Origin: Clostridium_AD estertheticum_D
Lineage (GTDB): Bacteria > Bacillota > Clostridia > Clostridiales > Clostridiaceae
Assembly: GCF_018861295.1 (NCBI RefSeq)
Contig: NZ_JAHLDM010000015.1
Location: 56,466 to 120,465 of the forward strand
Length of the DNA: 64,000 nucleotides
Reading direction: 5' to 3'
The notes beneath the pieces are model-generated. The model did not search any database. It was not told the origin of the DNA and worked only from the letters and a program-made list of their open reading frames with translations. Below, piece by piece: positions 35,444 through 43,955 of the stretch (within the stretch, counting starts at the first letter, position 1; each line of letters starts with the position of its first letter). The translations under genes and the position numbers were made by a program.

Positions 35444-35944
35444 TTATCTAGTTAAACTAAAATTCTTTAATATTTCCTCTTCTCTCTTTCTCATAATGTT
35501 TTTTTGATCCTCTTCCATATGGTCATATCCAAGCAAATGCAGAATTGAGTGAACTGTAAGATAAGCACATTCGCGAATGAATGAATGTCCAAATTCATCA
35601 CTTTGCTGCTTTGCCCTCTCAAGGGACAACGCAACATCTCCAATTACTAACTTTTCATCATATAAATCACTTTGGTCAAATTTATAGTTTATATACACCT
35701 CTTTAAAAACCTTGTTTTCTGGATAATTTAACATTGGAAAAGATAACACATCTGTAATTTTATCTATTCCCCGATACTTTTTATTTATTTCCTTAATTTC
35801 TTCATTATCTATAAATATAACACTAACTTCATTATCTATAGAAAGTTTTTCCTCGCATAGTGTATACTCAATAACATCCTTTATTACGGTTTTAAGTTCC
35901 TTTGTAACTTCAATCTTATTTTGCCTATTATCAATTAAAATCAT
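35444..35944 (-). CDS. ybeY: Endoribonuclease YbeY
   Basis: Metal-dependent single-strand endoribonuclease in 16S rRNA 3' processing and ribosome quality control. The 166-residue protein shows the catalytic HSILHLLGYDHMEED (three His, H-x3-H-x5-H) near residue 140, preceded by DVLSFPM and VIGDVALSLERA. It overlaps the pgpH stop by four bases (35941-35944), implying translational coupling. Length is standard. Confidence 0.96.
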   Translation of the reverse strand: MILIDNRQNKIEVTKELKTVIKDVIEYTLCEEKLSIDNEVSVIFIDNEEIKEINKKYRGIDKITDVLSFPMLNYPENKVFKEVYINYKFDQSDLYDEKLVIGDVALSLERAKQQSDEFGHSFIRECAYLTVHSILHLLGYDHMEEDQKNIMRKREEEILKNFSLTR

Positions 35945-38091
35945 ACTTGTTTTTGCTCCTTTACCTGCTTTCTATTCTCGCAAGACTTATCCTTTTCCCA
36001 TTTATCTAGTGGATATTCTATTCTCTCATGATATATCCCTGAAAGCACTTTTAAAAATGATTTTCTTATCTTTTCTAAATCTTTTAAAGTTAAATCACAA
36101 TTATCTAATTGTCCATCATTAAGCCTAGCTTTTATTAAATTATTAACCATTTCCTCTATTTTACCTTTAGTAGAATTTTGAATTGATCTTACGGCTGCTT
36201 CAACTGCATCTGCAAGCATTATAATTGCTGCTTCTTTACTCTCGGGATTAGGCCCATTGTATCTAAAATCTTCTTCCTTAATTTCATCTGGATTTTCACT
36301 AGAATTTTTCATAGTTACATAAAAATACTTAACTAAAGTTGTACCATGATGTTGCACTATCACATCTTGAATAACCTTAGGTAATTTATATTCTTTTGCA
36401 AGCTCAAGTCCATCTTTTACATGTGAAATAATTATAAGTGTGCTTAAATTTGGAGTTATTTTATCATGTGGATTATCATTTCCCAATTGATTTTCCTTAA
36501 AGAAATAAGGTCTCTTTATTTTGCCAATATCATGATAATATGCGCAAGCCCTTGCTAGAACAGGATTTGCTCCAACTACTTCCGCTGCAACCTCTGATAA
36601 ATTAGCTACTAGTACCGAATGATGATAACTACCCGGTGCCTCTAAAAGTAGCCTCTTCAATAGAGGGTGATTCGGATTAGATAGTTCCAAAAGTTTTACT
36701 GTAGTTACTATATCAAAAATGCTTTCGAAAAATGGTAAAAATCCTATAGTAAGTGTTCCGGCTACTAAACTTGCTATATAAACCAATCCTGCTTTTTTAA
36801 ATACCTCCATTATACTATTACTAAGCAAAAATCCCATAGAAAGATATATAACCAAATTCACCATTGCAATATATAAAGATGAATATAATATATCGTTTCT
36901 TTGCTGCATTTTCTTAAGTAACATAACCCCTACAATAGAGTTTAGTACAGCGAGTATTGTAATTTCAAAGTTAAAATTAACTGCAACACTAATTAAAATA
37001 CAGTTAAAAACATTTAAGACTATGGATACTTCCTTATTGCTCAAAATGGCCATAAGCATAGGTACGCAAGCTAGTGGAATTACAAATATAGAAATTATCC
37101 CAAGAACCCTTGCGAGCAATATTGCAATTATACTAAGAATATTAAGCATAATTAATTTTTTTGTATCATAATAAATTTCTGGATGGTACTTGTATAAATA
37201 GAACCACTGAAGAAAGATTACAAAACAAACAAGTGCAGCTAAACTTAAGTATAATGACCAATCAAAATTATTAGTACTATTTAGGAGTCCTAATGATTCG
37301 AGTAGTGACATCTGCTCAGATGTTATTGGTTCCCCCTCTTTTATTATAATTTGATCTTTCTTAATAATAACTGGTTTAATATTCTTTTCAGCTTCTTTAA
37401 TGGCAACATCCGTGCTTGCCTTATCATATATTGTATTAGGTCGAACTTCTACATTTGCAATAGCTATTCCTATTTCTCTTATGTTCTTCGGAAAATTCGA
37501 ATTTATAAAAGTTGTTGCAATCATTCCCTTTGCCATGATAATTTCTTCAGGCTTGTTTTCATTAATTGTAGTTATATCATTAATTGTTGTCATTGTTTTT
37601 TTAATAAACTTTTCTAATTCATTAGCTTGTTTAAGTTCTAAATTTATTAAAAACTGATAGTTTTCATAAGTAAAATTAGAAATTGGATTACTTTTTTTTA
37701 GTAATGTGATTTTATCCTTTTCTGAGGCTGCTTTACCATCTAAATCTTCATTATTTACTGAGCCCGCTTTATTCGCATCAGTGGCATTTAACTTACTTAC
37801 TGTAGAAAATAACTTATCTATATTTTCTATAGCCTTCTCATTAACGGGGACTTTTATTGTTTTTTTCCCTACCTTTTCTATCGCCTTATCTATATCACTT
37901 TTTGTTAATTCTTCATTTTCAACTTCTCTTGGCGCTTTTATATCCGCCTTTGCAATATCTCCAACGGTTAAAGTGTATTTTTTAGGAACTAAAGCTGTTA
38001 CTAAAATTGAATACATTATAATCGTCGTAACTATAAAAATTATATACGGTTTTGTTTTCCTTAGCTTTATAAGCTCCCTAATATTTCTCAT
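35941..38091 (-). CDS. pgpH: 7TMR-HD phosphohydrolase, PgpH-type (c-di-AMP phosphodiesterase)
   Basis: In Listeria the homologue hydrolyses cyclic di-AMP. After a signal/TM helix (about 8-28) there is a long extracytoplasmic domain (about 30-275), then about seven TM helices (about 285-480). A cytoplasmic HD domain follows with HHSVLVANLSEVAAE, CAYYHDIGKIKRP (the HD pair) and QHHGTTL. The motifs and order fit 7TMR-HDED. The ATG at 38089-38091 with AAGGTGGAG seven bases upstream is preferred; the longer reading starts with a TTG. It overlaps ybeY by four bases. The phoH gene that usually sits between yqfD and this gene is absent here. Confidence 0.92.
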   Translation of the reverse strand: MRNIRELIKLRKTKPYIIFIVTTIIMYSILVTALVPKKYTLTVGDIAKADIKAPREVENEELTKSDIDKAIEKVGKKTIKVPVNEKAIENIDKLFSTVSKLNATDANKAGSVNNEDLDGKAASEKDKITLLKKSNPISNFTYENYQFLINLELKQANELEKFIKKTMTTINDITTINENKPEEIIMAKGMIATTFINSNFPKNIREIGIAIANVEVRPNTIYDKASTDVAIKEAEKNIKPVIIKKDQIIIKEGEPITSEQMSLLESLGLLNSTNNFDWSLYLSLAALVCFVIFLQWFYLYKYHPEIYYDTKKLIMLNILSIIAILLARVLGIISIFVIPLACVPMLMAILSNKEVSIVLNVFNCILISVAVNFNFEITILAVLNSIVGVMLLKKMQQRNDILYSSLYIAMVNLVIYLSMGFLLSNSIMEVFKKAGLVYIASLVAGTLTIGFLPFFESIFDIVTTVKLLELSNPNHPLLKRLLLEAPGSYHHSVLVANLSEVAAEVVGANPVLARACAYYHDIGKIKRPYFFKENQLGNDNPHDKITPNLSTLIIISHVKDGLELAKEYKLPKVIQDVIVQHHGTTLVKYFYVTMKNSSENPDEIKEEDFRYNGPNPESKEAAIIMLADAVEAAVRSIQNSTKGKIEEMVNNLIKARLNDGQLDNCDLTLKDLEKIRKSFLKVLSGIYHERIEYPLDKWEKDKSCENRKQVKEQKQV

Positions 38092-38149
38092 GCCCCATCT
38101 CCACCTTTTTCTCAAGTAAATTTAAAAATATACTAATCTTTATTTTTCT

Positions 38150-39274
38150 TTATTGTGCCTTTTTTTGAGATTCACTATTTTTTTCAGGTACTATACTTGC
38201 TTCCATTGCAATATTTTCTTCAGCAAGGACCAATACTCTTATTGAATATTTATCATTTTCTTTTTTTACACTTTCTATTTTGTTTATAATCTTTACACTT
38301 TTATCTAACTTTCTCAAAATATTAGAATATATTTCATCTTGTGTTTTAGTAACATTCGCAGGTATATTTTTCACTTTAACTTCATAATATGTTTCTTTGT
38401 GCACAAACTTATTGTTATTTTCTATTTTATCATAAGTCTTATATGGATTTAAGCTATTTTTAAGATAAACTTTTTTATTTCCTAATTTAATGTAAAAATT
38501 ACTAATAATGTTCCCTGTTTTCACTCTTGTCTCTTTGGTTATTGGTACTTCGTTAATCTGCTCATAAAAAGTTCTTGCTATAACTTCACCTTTCGCGTGC
38601 ACAGGATAAACACTACCTTCCTTTCCTTGCTCACCATTAACTAATATATCACCCTTTTGCACCGAATCCCCATCTTTCACAATGGCTGTACCATCCGTCG
38701 TGTATACCCTCGACACTATACCATCTTTACTCGCTATTAAATTGCAAGGGGTTTTATTGCTAACTATGATAGGTGGAGACTGCCTTTCTATTACATCAAC
38801 TTTTAGCTTAATGCCGTCAATTCTTGCTTTTACCCACATTATTTCATCATTACTTCTTAAAATTTTGCTTTCAATATCATAAACATCTATGTTTTTCTTC
38901 CTCATTCCAGGTATTACTCCAAATCCTTTAATTTGATTTCTGAGTTCATATGGACTTATGTAGTTTTCTGTATTAATCTCTATATTCCATACAAACGTAG
39001 ATAAATAATATATTATACTGCCAAATAAAATTATTCCAATTAAGAGAGCTACTCTACTCCTTAATTTTATTAGAAAAAACGACATTCCACTTCTTCCTAC
39101 AATTTTAACCCTAGTACCCGTTCGTTTTGCCACTTTACTAATTTCACCATAATCACTTAGTTTTACTTCTAATATAACAGTTGTTATATTAATCTTTCGT
39201 ATATTTTTTACTACAACACCATTTTTCCATAATAAATTTATAAATTTTTCTGGAATTAATGATTGGATTTCCAT
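38150..39274 (-). CDS. yqfD: Sporulation protein YqfD
   Basis: A 374-residue protein of the YqfD/SpoIV-like family. It begins MEIQSLIPEKFINLLWKNG, followed by a GRSGMSFFLIKLRSRVALLIGI segment and a single TM helix (about 78-100). A large extracytoplasmic part follows with VWNIEINTENYISPYEL and VDVIERQSPP, then KDGDSVQKGDILVNGEQG. In Bacillus yqfD is a mother-cell (sigma-E) gene. The ATG at 39272-39274 is preferred, with AAGGTG eight bases upstream; an ORF extension of 24 codons overlaps yqfC and lacks a ribosome-binding site. It lies 31 bases after yqfC, its partner. Confidence 0.92.
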   Translation of the reverse strand: MEIQSLIPEKFINLLWKNGVVVKNIRKINITTVILEVKLSDYGEISKVAKRTGTRVKIVGRSGMSFFLIKLRSRVALLIGIILFGSIIYYLSTFVWNIEINTENYISPYELRNQIKGFGVIPGMRKKNIDVYDIESKILRSNDEIMWVKARIDGIKLKVDVIERQSPPIIVSNKTPCNLIASKDGIVSRVYTTDGTAIVKDGDSVQKGDILVNGEQGKEGSVYPVHAKGEVIARTFYEQINEVPITKETRVKTGNIISNFYIKLGNKKVYLKNSLNPYKTYDKIENNNKFVHKETYYEVKVKNIPANVTKTQDEIYSNILRKLDKSVKIINKIESVKKENDKYSIRVLVLAEENIAMEASIVPEKNSESQKKAQ

Positions 39275-39305
39275 TGTGACAACACCTTTTTTATATTTTT
39301 TTAAA

Positions 39306-39590
39306 TTATTCATGGCTTTCATACACAACTGATTTAAAATTACCACTTAAAGTTATTGTGTTTCCTCCTATAAATAATATTTTAAAATTTTTACCATATA
39401 TCGAAATCGGCCCCACATTAGAATTTATTTTTATTTGTTCTTCTTCAAATATTACTATTCCTTTATGGTTTTCTATATTTATTTCATTATTTGCCAAAAT
39501 AGTAATTTTGGGTAAATCTAATAAGATATCCCTTGGCAATTCTAACTTACTCGCAATAATTTCTCTTGTTTTATAAAATTTATTATCCAT
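39306..39590 (-). CDS. yqfC: Sporulation protein YqfC
   Basis: A 94-residue sporulation protein, the partner of YqfD. It reads MDNKFYKTREIIASKLELP followed by RDILLDLPKITILANNEINIENHKG and then a beta-rich C-terminal half (GPISIYGKNFKILFIGG, ITLSGNFKSVVY), the standard YabP/YqfC fold. The ATG at 39588-39590 follows GGGGTGAG. It lies 31 bases before yqfD. Expression under sigma-E is known for Bacillus; the promoter here was not confirmed, but a long complementary-ended element (39667-39769) lies just upstream. Confidence 0.92.
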   Translation of the reverse strand: MDNKFYKTREIIASKLELPRDILLDLPKITILANNEINIENHKGIVIFEEEQIKINSNVGPISIYGKNFKILFIGGNTITLSGNFKSVVYESHE

Positions 39591-39666
39591 ACACTCACCC
39601 CACAAAATACTTCATATTAAATTTATGAAAAAAGTGTCTAATAAATAACCGTTTATAATTTATTTT

Positions 39667-39769
39667 AATGACATTTCAGAAGGAAAGTTTCCACTTCTAT
39701 AAGTAGGCGTTAACTACCCTAGCAAAAACAAAACTTCTGTAAGAAAACAACTCTCCTTCTGAAGTCATT
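39667..39769. repeat. 103-bp inverted-repeat element with IS200/IS605-like hairpin
   Basis: The ends AATGACATTTCAGAAGGA (39667-39684) and TCCTTCTGAAGTCATT (39754-39769) pair except for small gaps, and the middle contains CCACTTCTATAAGT (39691-39704), identical to a hairpin sequence at the right window edge (reverse complement of 63919-63932). It may be a short non-autonomous palindromic element or a structured leader of yqfC. No ORF is present. Confidence 0.4.
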
Positions 39770-39808
39770 AATATCCAGCTCCACAGGAGATGATTTAATA
39801 AAAAAAAA

Positions 39809-39828
39809 GACTCAGCAAATGCTGAATC
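39809..39828 (-). terminator. Terminator after the rpsU/yqeY remnant
   Basis: On the minus strand GATTCAGCA pairs with TGCTGAGTC (one G-U) around ATT, followed by TTTTTTTTT. It ends the rpsU transcript. Confidence 0.85.
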
Positions 39829-39833
39829 TTTTT

Positions 39834-40017
39834 TTATTTAAATATTATTTTGCAAGCAAGTTTACCATCTAATTCACCTTTAACTATAGGTTCTGAGGTA
39901 AACATAACTTTTCTTTTGTCTTTTCATACTATTGTATCCCAACCCACCACTGCTTTTTTGAATAGCTCTAATTTTCTGTTTTGTTACTGCTGAGGAAGGT
40001 ATTATAACAAGATTCTT
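39834..40017 (-). pseudogene. yqeY: Decayed C-terminal fragment of yqeY (GatB/YqeY family)
   Basis: The minus strand holds two frames that together resemble the end of YqeY: VIIPSSAVTKQKIRAIQKS and SGGLGYNSMK in one frame, and DKRKVMFTSEPIVKGELDGK plus LACKIIFK then stop in another. YqeY proteins typically end with a K-V-M-x-x-L-M-P-x-V-K-G-x-x-D-G-K-L pattern. One extra A at about 39921-39924 causes the frameshift, and the first 90 or so residues are missing. Its position straight after rpsU and before yqfC is exactly where yqeY sits in other Firmicutes, which supports the identification. It ends at the rpsU terminator. Confidence 0.65.
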
Positions 40018-40059
40018 TTACATTATAAAACAAATCTTGTCTTTCTCAATTTTAAAAAT

Positions 40060-40236
40060 CTATTTAAACTTTCTCTTTCTTGCAGCTTCTGATTTCAATT
40101 TCTTTTTAACGCTTGGTTTTTCGTAGTGTTCTCTTTTTCTTACTTCTCCGAGCACTCCACTTCTTGCACACTTTTTCTTAAACCTTCTTAAAGCATTCTC
40201 AATTGTCTCGTCTGTTCCAACTTTAATTTCTGACAT
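40060..40236 (-). CDS. rpsU: 30S ribosomal protein S21
   Basis: Small subunit protein of 58 residues, starting MSEIKVGTDETIENALRRFK. The segment KKCARSGVLGEVRKREHYEK follows, and the Lys/Arg-rich tail ends in RKRKFK. These are all characteristic of S21, which contacts the 16S rRNA near the Shine-Dalgarno helix. The ATG at 40234-40236 follows GGAGGGAGGGAT. It is transcribed from the strong promoter at 40309-40338, and the yqeY remnant lies directly downstream. It was too short for ordinary ORF cut-offs. Confidence 0.96.
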   Translation of the reverse strand: MSEIKVGTDETIENALRRFKKKCARSGVLGEVRKREHYEKPSVKKKLKSEAARKRKFK

Positions 40237-40308
40237 CATTATCCCTCCCTCCGCTAGCTCAATTCAATTTAAAAGCAGCTAATGCGGGGCCTAAATAGTA
40301 CATTTTTT

Positions 40309-40338
40309 ATTATACAACACTGCTTTACATAATGTCAA
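40309..40338 (-). promoter_or_regulatory. rpsU promoter
   Basis: On the minus strand consensus -35 TTGACA (40333-40338) and -10 TATAAT (40309-40314) are 18 bases apart. Both hexamers are perfect. The start would be about 65 bases before the rpsU ATG. Confidence 0.88.
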
Positions 40339-40419
40339 CATTTTCATTGCTGCTTTGTTATATATATAGCACTTTTTTTATAAAACATTATCAAAATTCA
40401 AATATAAAATAATTATAAA

Positions 40420-40770
40420 TTAACCAGGTGGCCACTCAAGTAATCTTCCACCGAGCAAATGAAAATGTATATGTTGAACGGTTTGACCCCCTTGCTCCCC
40501 ACAATTAGAAACAATCCTATATCCAGACTTTGCAATCCCTAAAGTCTGTACAACCTTAGTTGCAACCATAAATATATGACCTATTATTTCTGATTGATCT
40601 TCTGTTAAACAATTTAAATTATCAATATGCTGCTTTGGAATAATTATAACATGTATGGGTGCCTGAGGACTTATGTCTTTAATAACTATAACTTTGTCAT
40701 CTTCATATAACATTTCTGATGGAATTTGTTTTTTTATGATTTTACAAAAAAGACAATCTTCCTTTTCCAC
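40420..40770 (-). CDS. HIT-family nucleotide hydrolase (HinT-like)
   Basis: A 116-residue histidine triad protein. It has CLFCKIIKKQIPSEMLYED at the start (zinc-site cysteines), APIHVIIIPKQHI and the triad VQHIHFHLLGG near the C-terminus, with His-x-His-x-His. HinT proteins cleave phosphoramidates such as adenosine 5'-monophosphoramidate. It lies between rsmE and rpsU, a conserved clostridial position. GGAGG precedes the ATG. Confidence 0.93.
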   Translation of the reverse strand: MEKEDCLFCKIIKKQIPSEMLYEDDKVIVIKDISPQAPIHVIIIPKQHIDNLNCLTEDQSEIIGHIFMVATKVVQTLGIAKSGYRIVSNCGEQGGQTVQHIHFHLLGGRLLEWPPG

Positions 40771-40850
40771 ATAATCACCTCCAATTCATCTTATACTATA
40801 CTATTCAACATAAAACTTAATTTTCCTTCTAAATAAATTTATTTCAATAT

Positions 40851-41627
40851 TTATTTTATACTTCCCCCAAGGTCAGAAAGTTCATACATTATTAAGCTTA
40901 AGCAAGTAAACCCTGCTGTTTCAGTTCTGAGTATTCGCGGTCCTAAAGTGATTATTTTTGATCCTATCTCTTTAAGTTTTGATATTTCACATTCCTCAAA
41001 TCCACCCTCAGGTCCTATGATAATCGCAACTTTATTAATAGTCTCTTTGTCTATGTCTTTGACTAATTTTTTCATGCCGTAGCCCTCTTCATTCTCATAG
41101 GGAACCACCACTAAGTCCATAGCTTTTAACTCTATAAGTAAATTATCAAACTCTATAGGGTCATTAATTACAGGTATTAAACTTCTTTTGCTTTGCTTAG
41201 AAGCTTCAAGGGCTATCCTATTCCATCGAATTACCTTTTTATCAATTTCCCTATCTTTTTTAAATTCCATTATCTCAGTTTTAACTTCTACCCTTTGCGT
41301 AATTATAGGGGTTATTTCTTTAACTCCCAGCTCAGTATTCTTTTGAACTATTAAATCCATTTTTGTAGATTTAGGCATACCTTGAAATAAATATACTTCA
41401 ATAGGGCTTTCATTATTTATAGGATTTTCTTTAAGAATATTTATATTTACAACTTTCTTGTCTATATAAGTTATTTCACCTATGTATTCCTTGCCGCAAG
41501 AGTTGTTTATACTTACCTTCTCGCCAACTTGAAGCCTTAATACCTTATATATATGTTTTACATCTTCGCCTTCTATAATAGCTTTATTATCATCTATACT
41601 GCTTTTGGGCACAAAAAATTTATGCAT
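40851..41627 (-). CDS. rsmE: 16S rRNA (uracil(1498)-N3)-methyltransferase
   Basis: SPOUT-family methyltransferase for m3U1498 in the 30S decoding region. The 258-residue protein has HIYKVLRLQVGEKV and the N-terminal PUA-like part, then VYLFQGMPKSTKMDLIVQK and the knotted SAM site ALEASKQSKR, ending with IIGPEGGFEECEI and LGPRILRTETAG, the RsmE signature. It follows prmA closely (30 bases), as in most Firmicutes. Confidence 0.95.
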   Translation of the reverse strand: MHKFFVPKSSIDDNKAIIEGEDVKHIYKVLRLQVGEKVSINNSCGKEYIGEITYIDKKVVNINILKENPINNESPIEVYLFQGMPKSTKMDLIVQKNTELGVKEITPIITQRVEVKTEIMEFKKDREIDKKVIRWNRIALEASKQSKRSLIPVINDPIEFDNLLIELKAMDLVVVPYENEEGYGMKKLVKDIDKETINKVAIIIGPEGGFEECEISKLKEIGSKIITLGPRILRTETAGFTCLSLIMYELSDLGGSIK

Positions 41628-41656
41628 TATTTATTCTCCCCTCACTTAGACATTTG

Positions 41657-42592
41657 CTATAATTTTGCAACTATGCAAACCCATTCTCCCTCTATATTTA
41701 TCTCCTCAATCGTAAATCCACACTTTGTTAATTTATTTATTACTTCATCTTTTTTACATAAAATTATTCCTGAAGATATAAAATATCCACCCTTTGTTAT
41801 AACTTCCTTAACTTGATCTGTCAAAAACATAATTATATCAGCCATTATATTTGCTATAACTATATTAGCCTTACCTTTAACAACTTCGAGTAGGTCTCCG
41901 TATAATATCTCAATGTTATTTATATCATTATACGAAACGTTTTGCTTTGCAGAATCTACTGCAACTGGATCAAGATCAACTCCTACAGTTTTCTTAGCAC
42001 CAAGCATGGCCGCTGTGATAGCTAATATTCCAGACCCTGTACCTATATCAAAAACAGTTGAATCAGCGTCCACATACCTCTCTAGTGCCTTTATACACAT
42101 TCTGGTAGTCTCGTGAGAACCAGTACCGAAAGCCATGCCTGGATCTAGCTGCACGATTATTTCACCGGGATTTTTATTGTAATCTTCCCAGATAGGTTTT
42201 ATAACTATCTTTTCTCCTACCTTTAGCGGTTTATAATACTTCTTCCAGTTATTTTCCCAATCTTCCTCATTTACCTTTTCCGCAGTTACAGACCCTACTC
42301 CCTTGTCTAGTCCAAAGCTAGGTAAATTATTTACCCCTGTCTTAATTTCCTCTAAATGCTCATTAAAGTGTTGATCTTTTTTATAATATCCCTTAATTAC
42401 AACACCACTCTTTGTATCAATAATGCTCTCATCAAAATAGTCCCAATCAGTAGTATGATCTCGCCTATAAATCAAATCTAAAGGATCCAAAATAGATACA
42501 CCTTCAACTCCAGTATTGTATAACATTGCTGACACTGCCTCAACCGCTTCAGTGCTTGTTATTATAGTTACCTCAATCCAATCTTTATTCAT
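41657..42592 (-). CDS. prmA: Ribosomal protein L11 methyltransferase
   Basis: Trimethylates ribosomal protein L11 on several amino groups. The 311-residue protein has the N-terminal substrate-recognition domain (WIEVTIITSTEAVEAV), the linker with DPGMAFGTGSHETTRM and the SAM motif VFDIGTGSGILAITAAMLGA, then NIVIANIMADII (the N-x-x-A-N-I motif). It is downstream of dnaJ and just upstream of rsmE, and its transcription probably comes partly from the heat-shock operon promoter, with a terminator-like hairpin (42615-42646) in between. Confidence 0.95.
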   Translation of the reverse strand: MNKDWIEVTIITSTEAVEAVSAMLYNTGVEGVSILDPLDLIYRRDHTTDWDYFDESIIDTKSGVVIKGYYKKDQHFNEHLEEIKTGVNNLPSFGLDKGVGSVTAEKVNEEDWENNWKKYYKPLKVGEKIVIKPIWEDYNKNPGEIIVQLDPGMAFGTGSHETTRMCIKALERYVDADSTVFDIGTGSGILAITAAMLGAKKTVGVDLDPVAVDSAKQNVSYNDINNIEILYGDLLEVVKGKANIVIANIMADIIMFLTDQVKEVITKGGYFISSGIILCKKDEVINKLTKCGFTIEEINIEGEWVCIVAKL

Positions 42593-42614
42593 TTTTATTC
42601 TCCTTATTTAAAAT

Positions 42615-42646
42615 AAAAAACTCCGTTTTACAAAACGAAGTTTTTT
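42615..42646 (-). terminator. Terminator/attenuator after dnaJ
   Basis: AAAAAACTCCGTTTT (42615-42629) and AAAACGAAGTTTTTT (42632-42646) form a 15-bp stem with a G-U pair and a tiny loop; a T-run follows on the minus strand. It sits between dnaJ and prmA, so some read-through must reach prmA or prmA has its own promoter. Confidence 0.8.
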
Positions 42647-42650
42647 ATTA

Positions 42651-43772
42651 TTATTTACCTAATATTTTATCTACAAAAGACTTTTTATTTTCTTCAAAAT
42701 TTTCTACACTCTCACCACTAGCTTGCATAAATAGTTTAAGTGCTTCCTTTTGTTTATCATTCAAAGATTTTGGAATATCAACAATAACTTTTACATATTG
42801 ATCTCCTCTTCCATGTCCATTTACTCTAGGTATTCCCTTACCTTTAAGCCTAAATACAGTGCCAGATTGTGTTCCACCAGGAACTTTGTATTTAACATCC
42901 CCATCTACTGTTTGAACTTTAATTTCAGTACCCATGGATGCATAACCAAAGCTTATATGTGATTCTATATGAATATCAATTCCCTTTCTCTTAAAAGTTT
43001 TATGAGGAGCTACTCTGATATTTATATATAAATCCCCTGCTGGTCCGCCCTTTTCACCCTGTTCTCCTTGGCCTCTTAGTGGCATAACATTTCCGGTGTC
43101 AACTCCACCAGGAATATTAACTTTAATTTTTCTGTTTTTTCTCTGTTTTCCAGAGCCATGACAAGTTCTACATGGTTCAGAAATTATCTTACCACTGCCT
43201 CCACACTTATCACAAGTGCTCATGCTAGCAAAACTTCCAAATGCAGTATTTCTTTGAACTTTTATCTGACCATTTCCACCACATTTATCACAAGTTTTAG
43301 GTGTTGTACCAGCTTTAGCACCACTACCGCTACAATCTCCACATTTTTCATTTCTTGTAATTGATACATCTTTTTCTACACCAAATACAGCCTCTTCAAA
43401 AGTTAGATTTATGTTATATTCTAAATCCGCACCTTTTTTAGGACCATTCTGATTTCTTGACGAGAATCCGCCTCCAAATATATCTCCAAATATATCTCCA
43501 AAACCACCAAAGCCAGAGAAGTCAGAACTACCACCATATCCAGCTCCATTATCATCAGCTGTACCATATTGATCATATCTAGCCCTTTTTTCTGTATTAG
43601 ACAGAACTTGGTATGCTTCATTCATTTCTTTGAATTTATCTTCAGCTTCTTTATTATCTGGATTTCTATCTGGATGGTACTTTAATGCACCTTTTTTAAA
43701 AGCTTTCTTAATGTCTTCTTCACTGGCATCTTTACCTACGCCAAGTGTTTCATAATAATCTTTATTTGCCAT
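42651..43772 (-). CDS. dnaJ: Chaperone DnaJ (Hsp40)
   Basis: Co-chaperone that delivers clients to DnaK and stimulates its ATPase. The 373-residue protein has the J domain with HPDRN (about 32-36), a Gly/Phe-rich linker (GAGYGGSSDFSGFGGFGDIF), four zinc-finger repeats CGDCSGSG, CDKCGGNG, CDKCGGSG and CRTCHGSG, and the client-binding C-terminal domain. The ATG at 43770-43772 is preferred; the longer reading begins at a GTG four codons upstream. It lies downstream of dnaK with a terminator-like hairpin between (43900-43935), in a CIRCE-controlled operon. Confidence 0.96.
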   Translation of the reverse strand: MANKDYYETLGVGKDASEEDIKKAFKKGALKYHPDRNPDNKEAEDKFKEMNEAYQVLSNTEKRARYDQYGTADDNGAGYGGSSDFSGFGGFGDIFGDIFGGGFSSRNQNGPKKGADLEYNINLTFEEAVFGVEKDVSITRNEKCGDCSGSGAKAGTTPKTCDKCGGNGQIKVQRNTAFGSFASMSTCDKCGGSGKIISEPCRTCHGSGKQRKNRKIKVNIPGGVDTGNVMPLRGQGEQGEKGGPAGDLYINIRVAPHKTFKRKGIDIHIESHISFGYASMGTEIKVQTVDGDVKYKVPGGTQSGTVFRLKGKGIPRVNGHGRGDQYVKVIVDIPKSLNDKQKEALKLFMQASGESVENFEENKKSFVDKILGK

Positions 43773-43899
43773 TCTACTCTTCACCGCCTAAAATATATAT
43801 ACTTATATATTATAACTAATCCTTAAAATAATACAACTCTTATTATTATATAGTTCTTATATAACAATTGATAATACTGTTTTACTTAAGGCAAATTAA

Positions 43900-43935
43900 A
43901 ATTAGGGAAGGGTAGTTACCCATCCCTAATTTAAT
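43900..43935 (-). terminator. Hairpin between dnaK and dnaJ
   Basis: AATTAGGGAAGGGTA pairs with TACCCATCCCTAATT with a single A-A mismatch, followed by T-rich sequence in minus-strand direction. Such an attenuator would make dnaK more abundant than dnaJ. Confidence 0.7.
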
Positions 43936-43955
43936 TATTTTGTTAATTGTTTATA

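Noticed and set aside
43421..43621. 66-codon ORF inside dnaJ, minus strand, other frame
   Set aside because: Overlaps the Gly-rich linker of dnaJ; Met/Val/Leu bias is typical of frame-shifted glycine codons.
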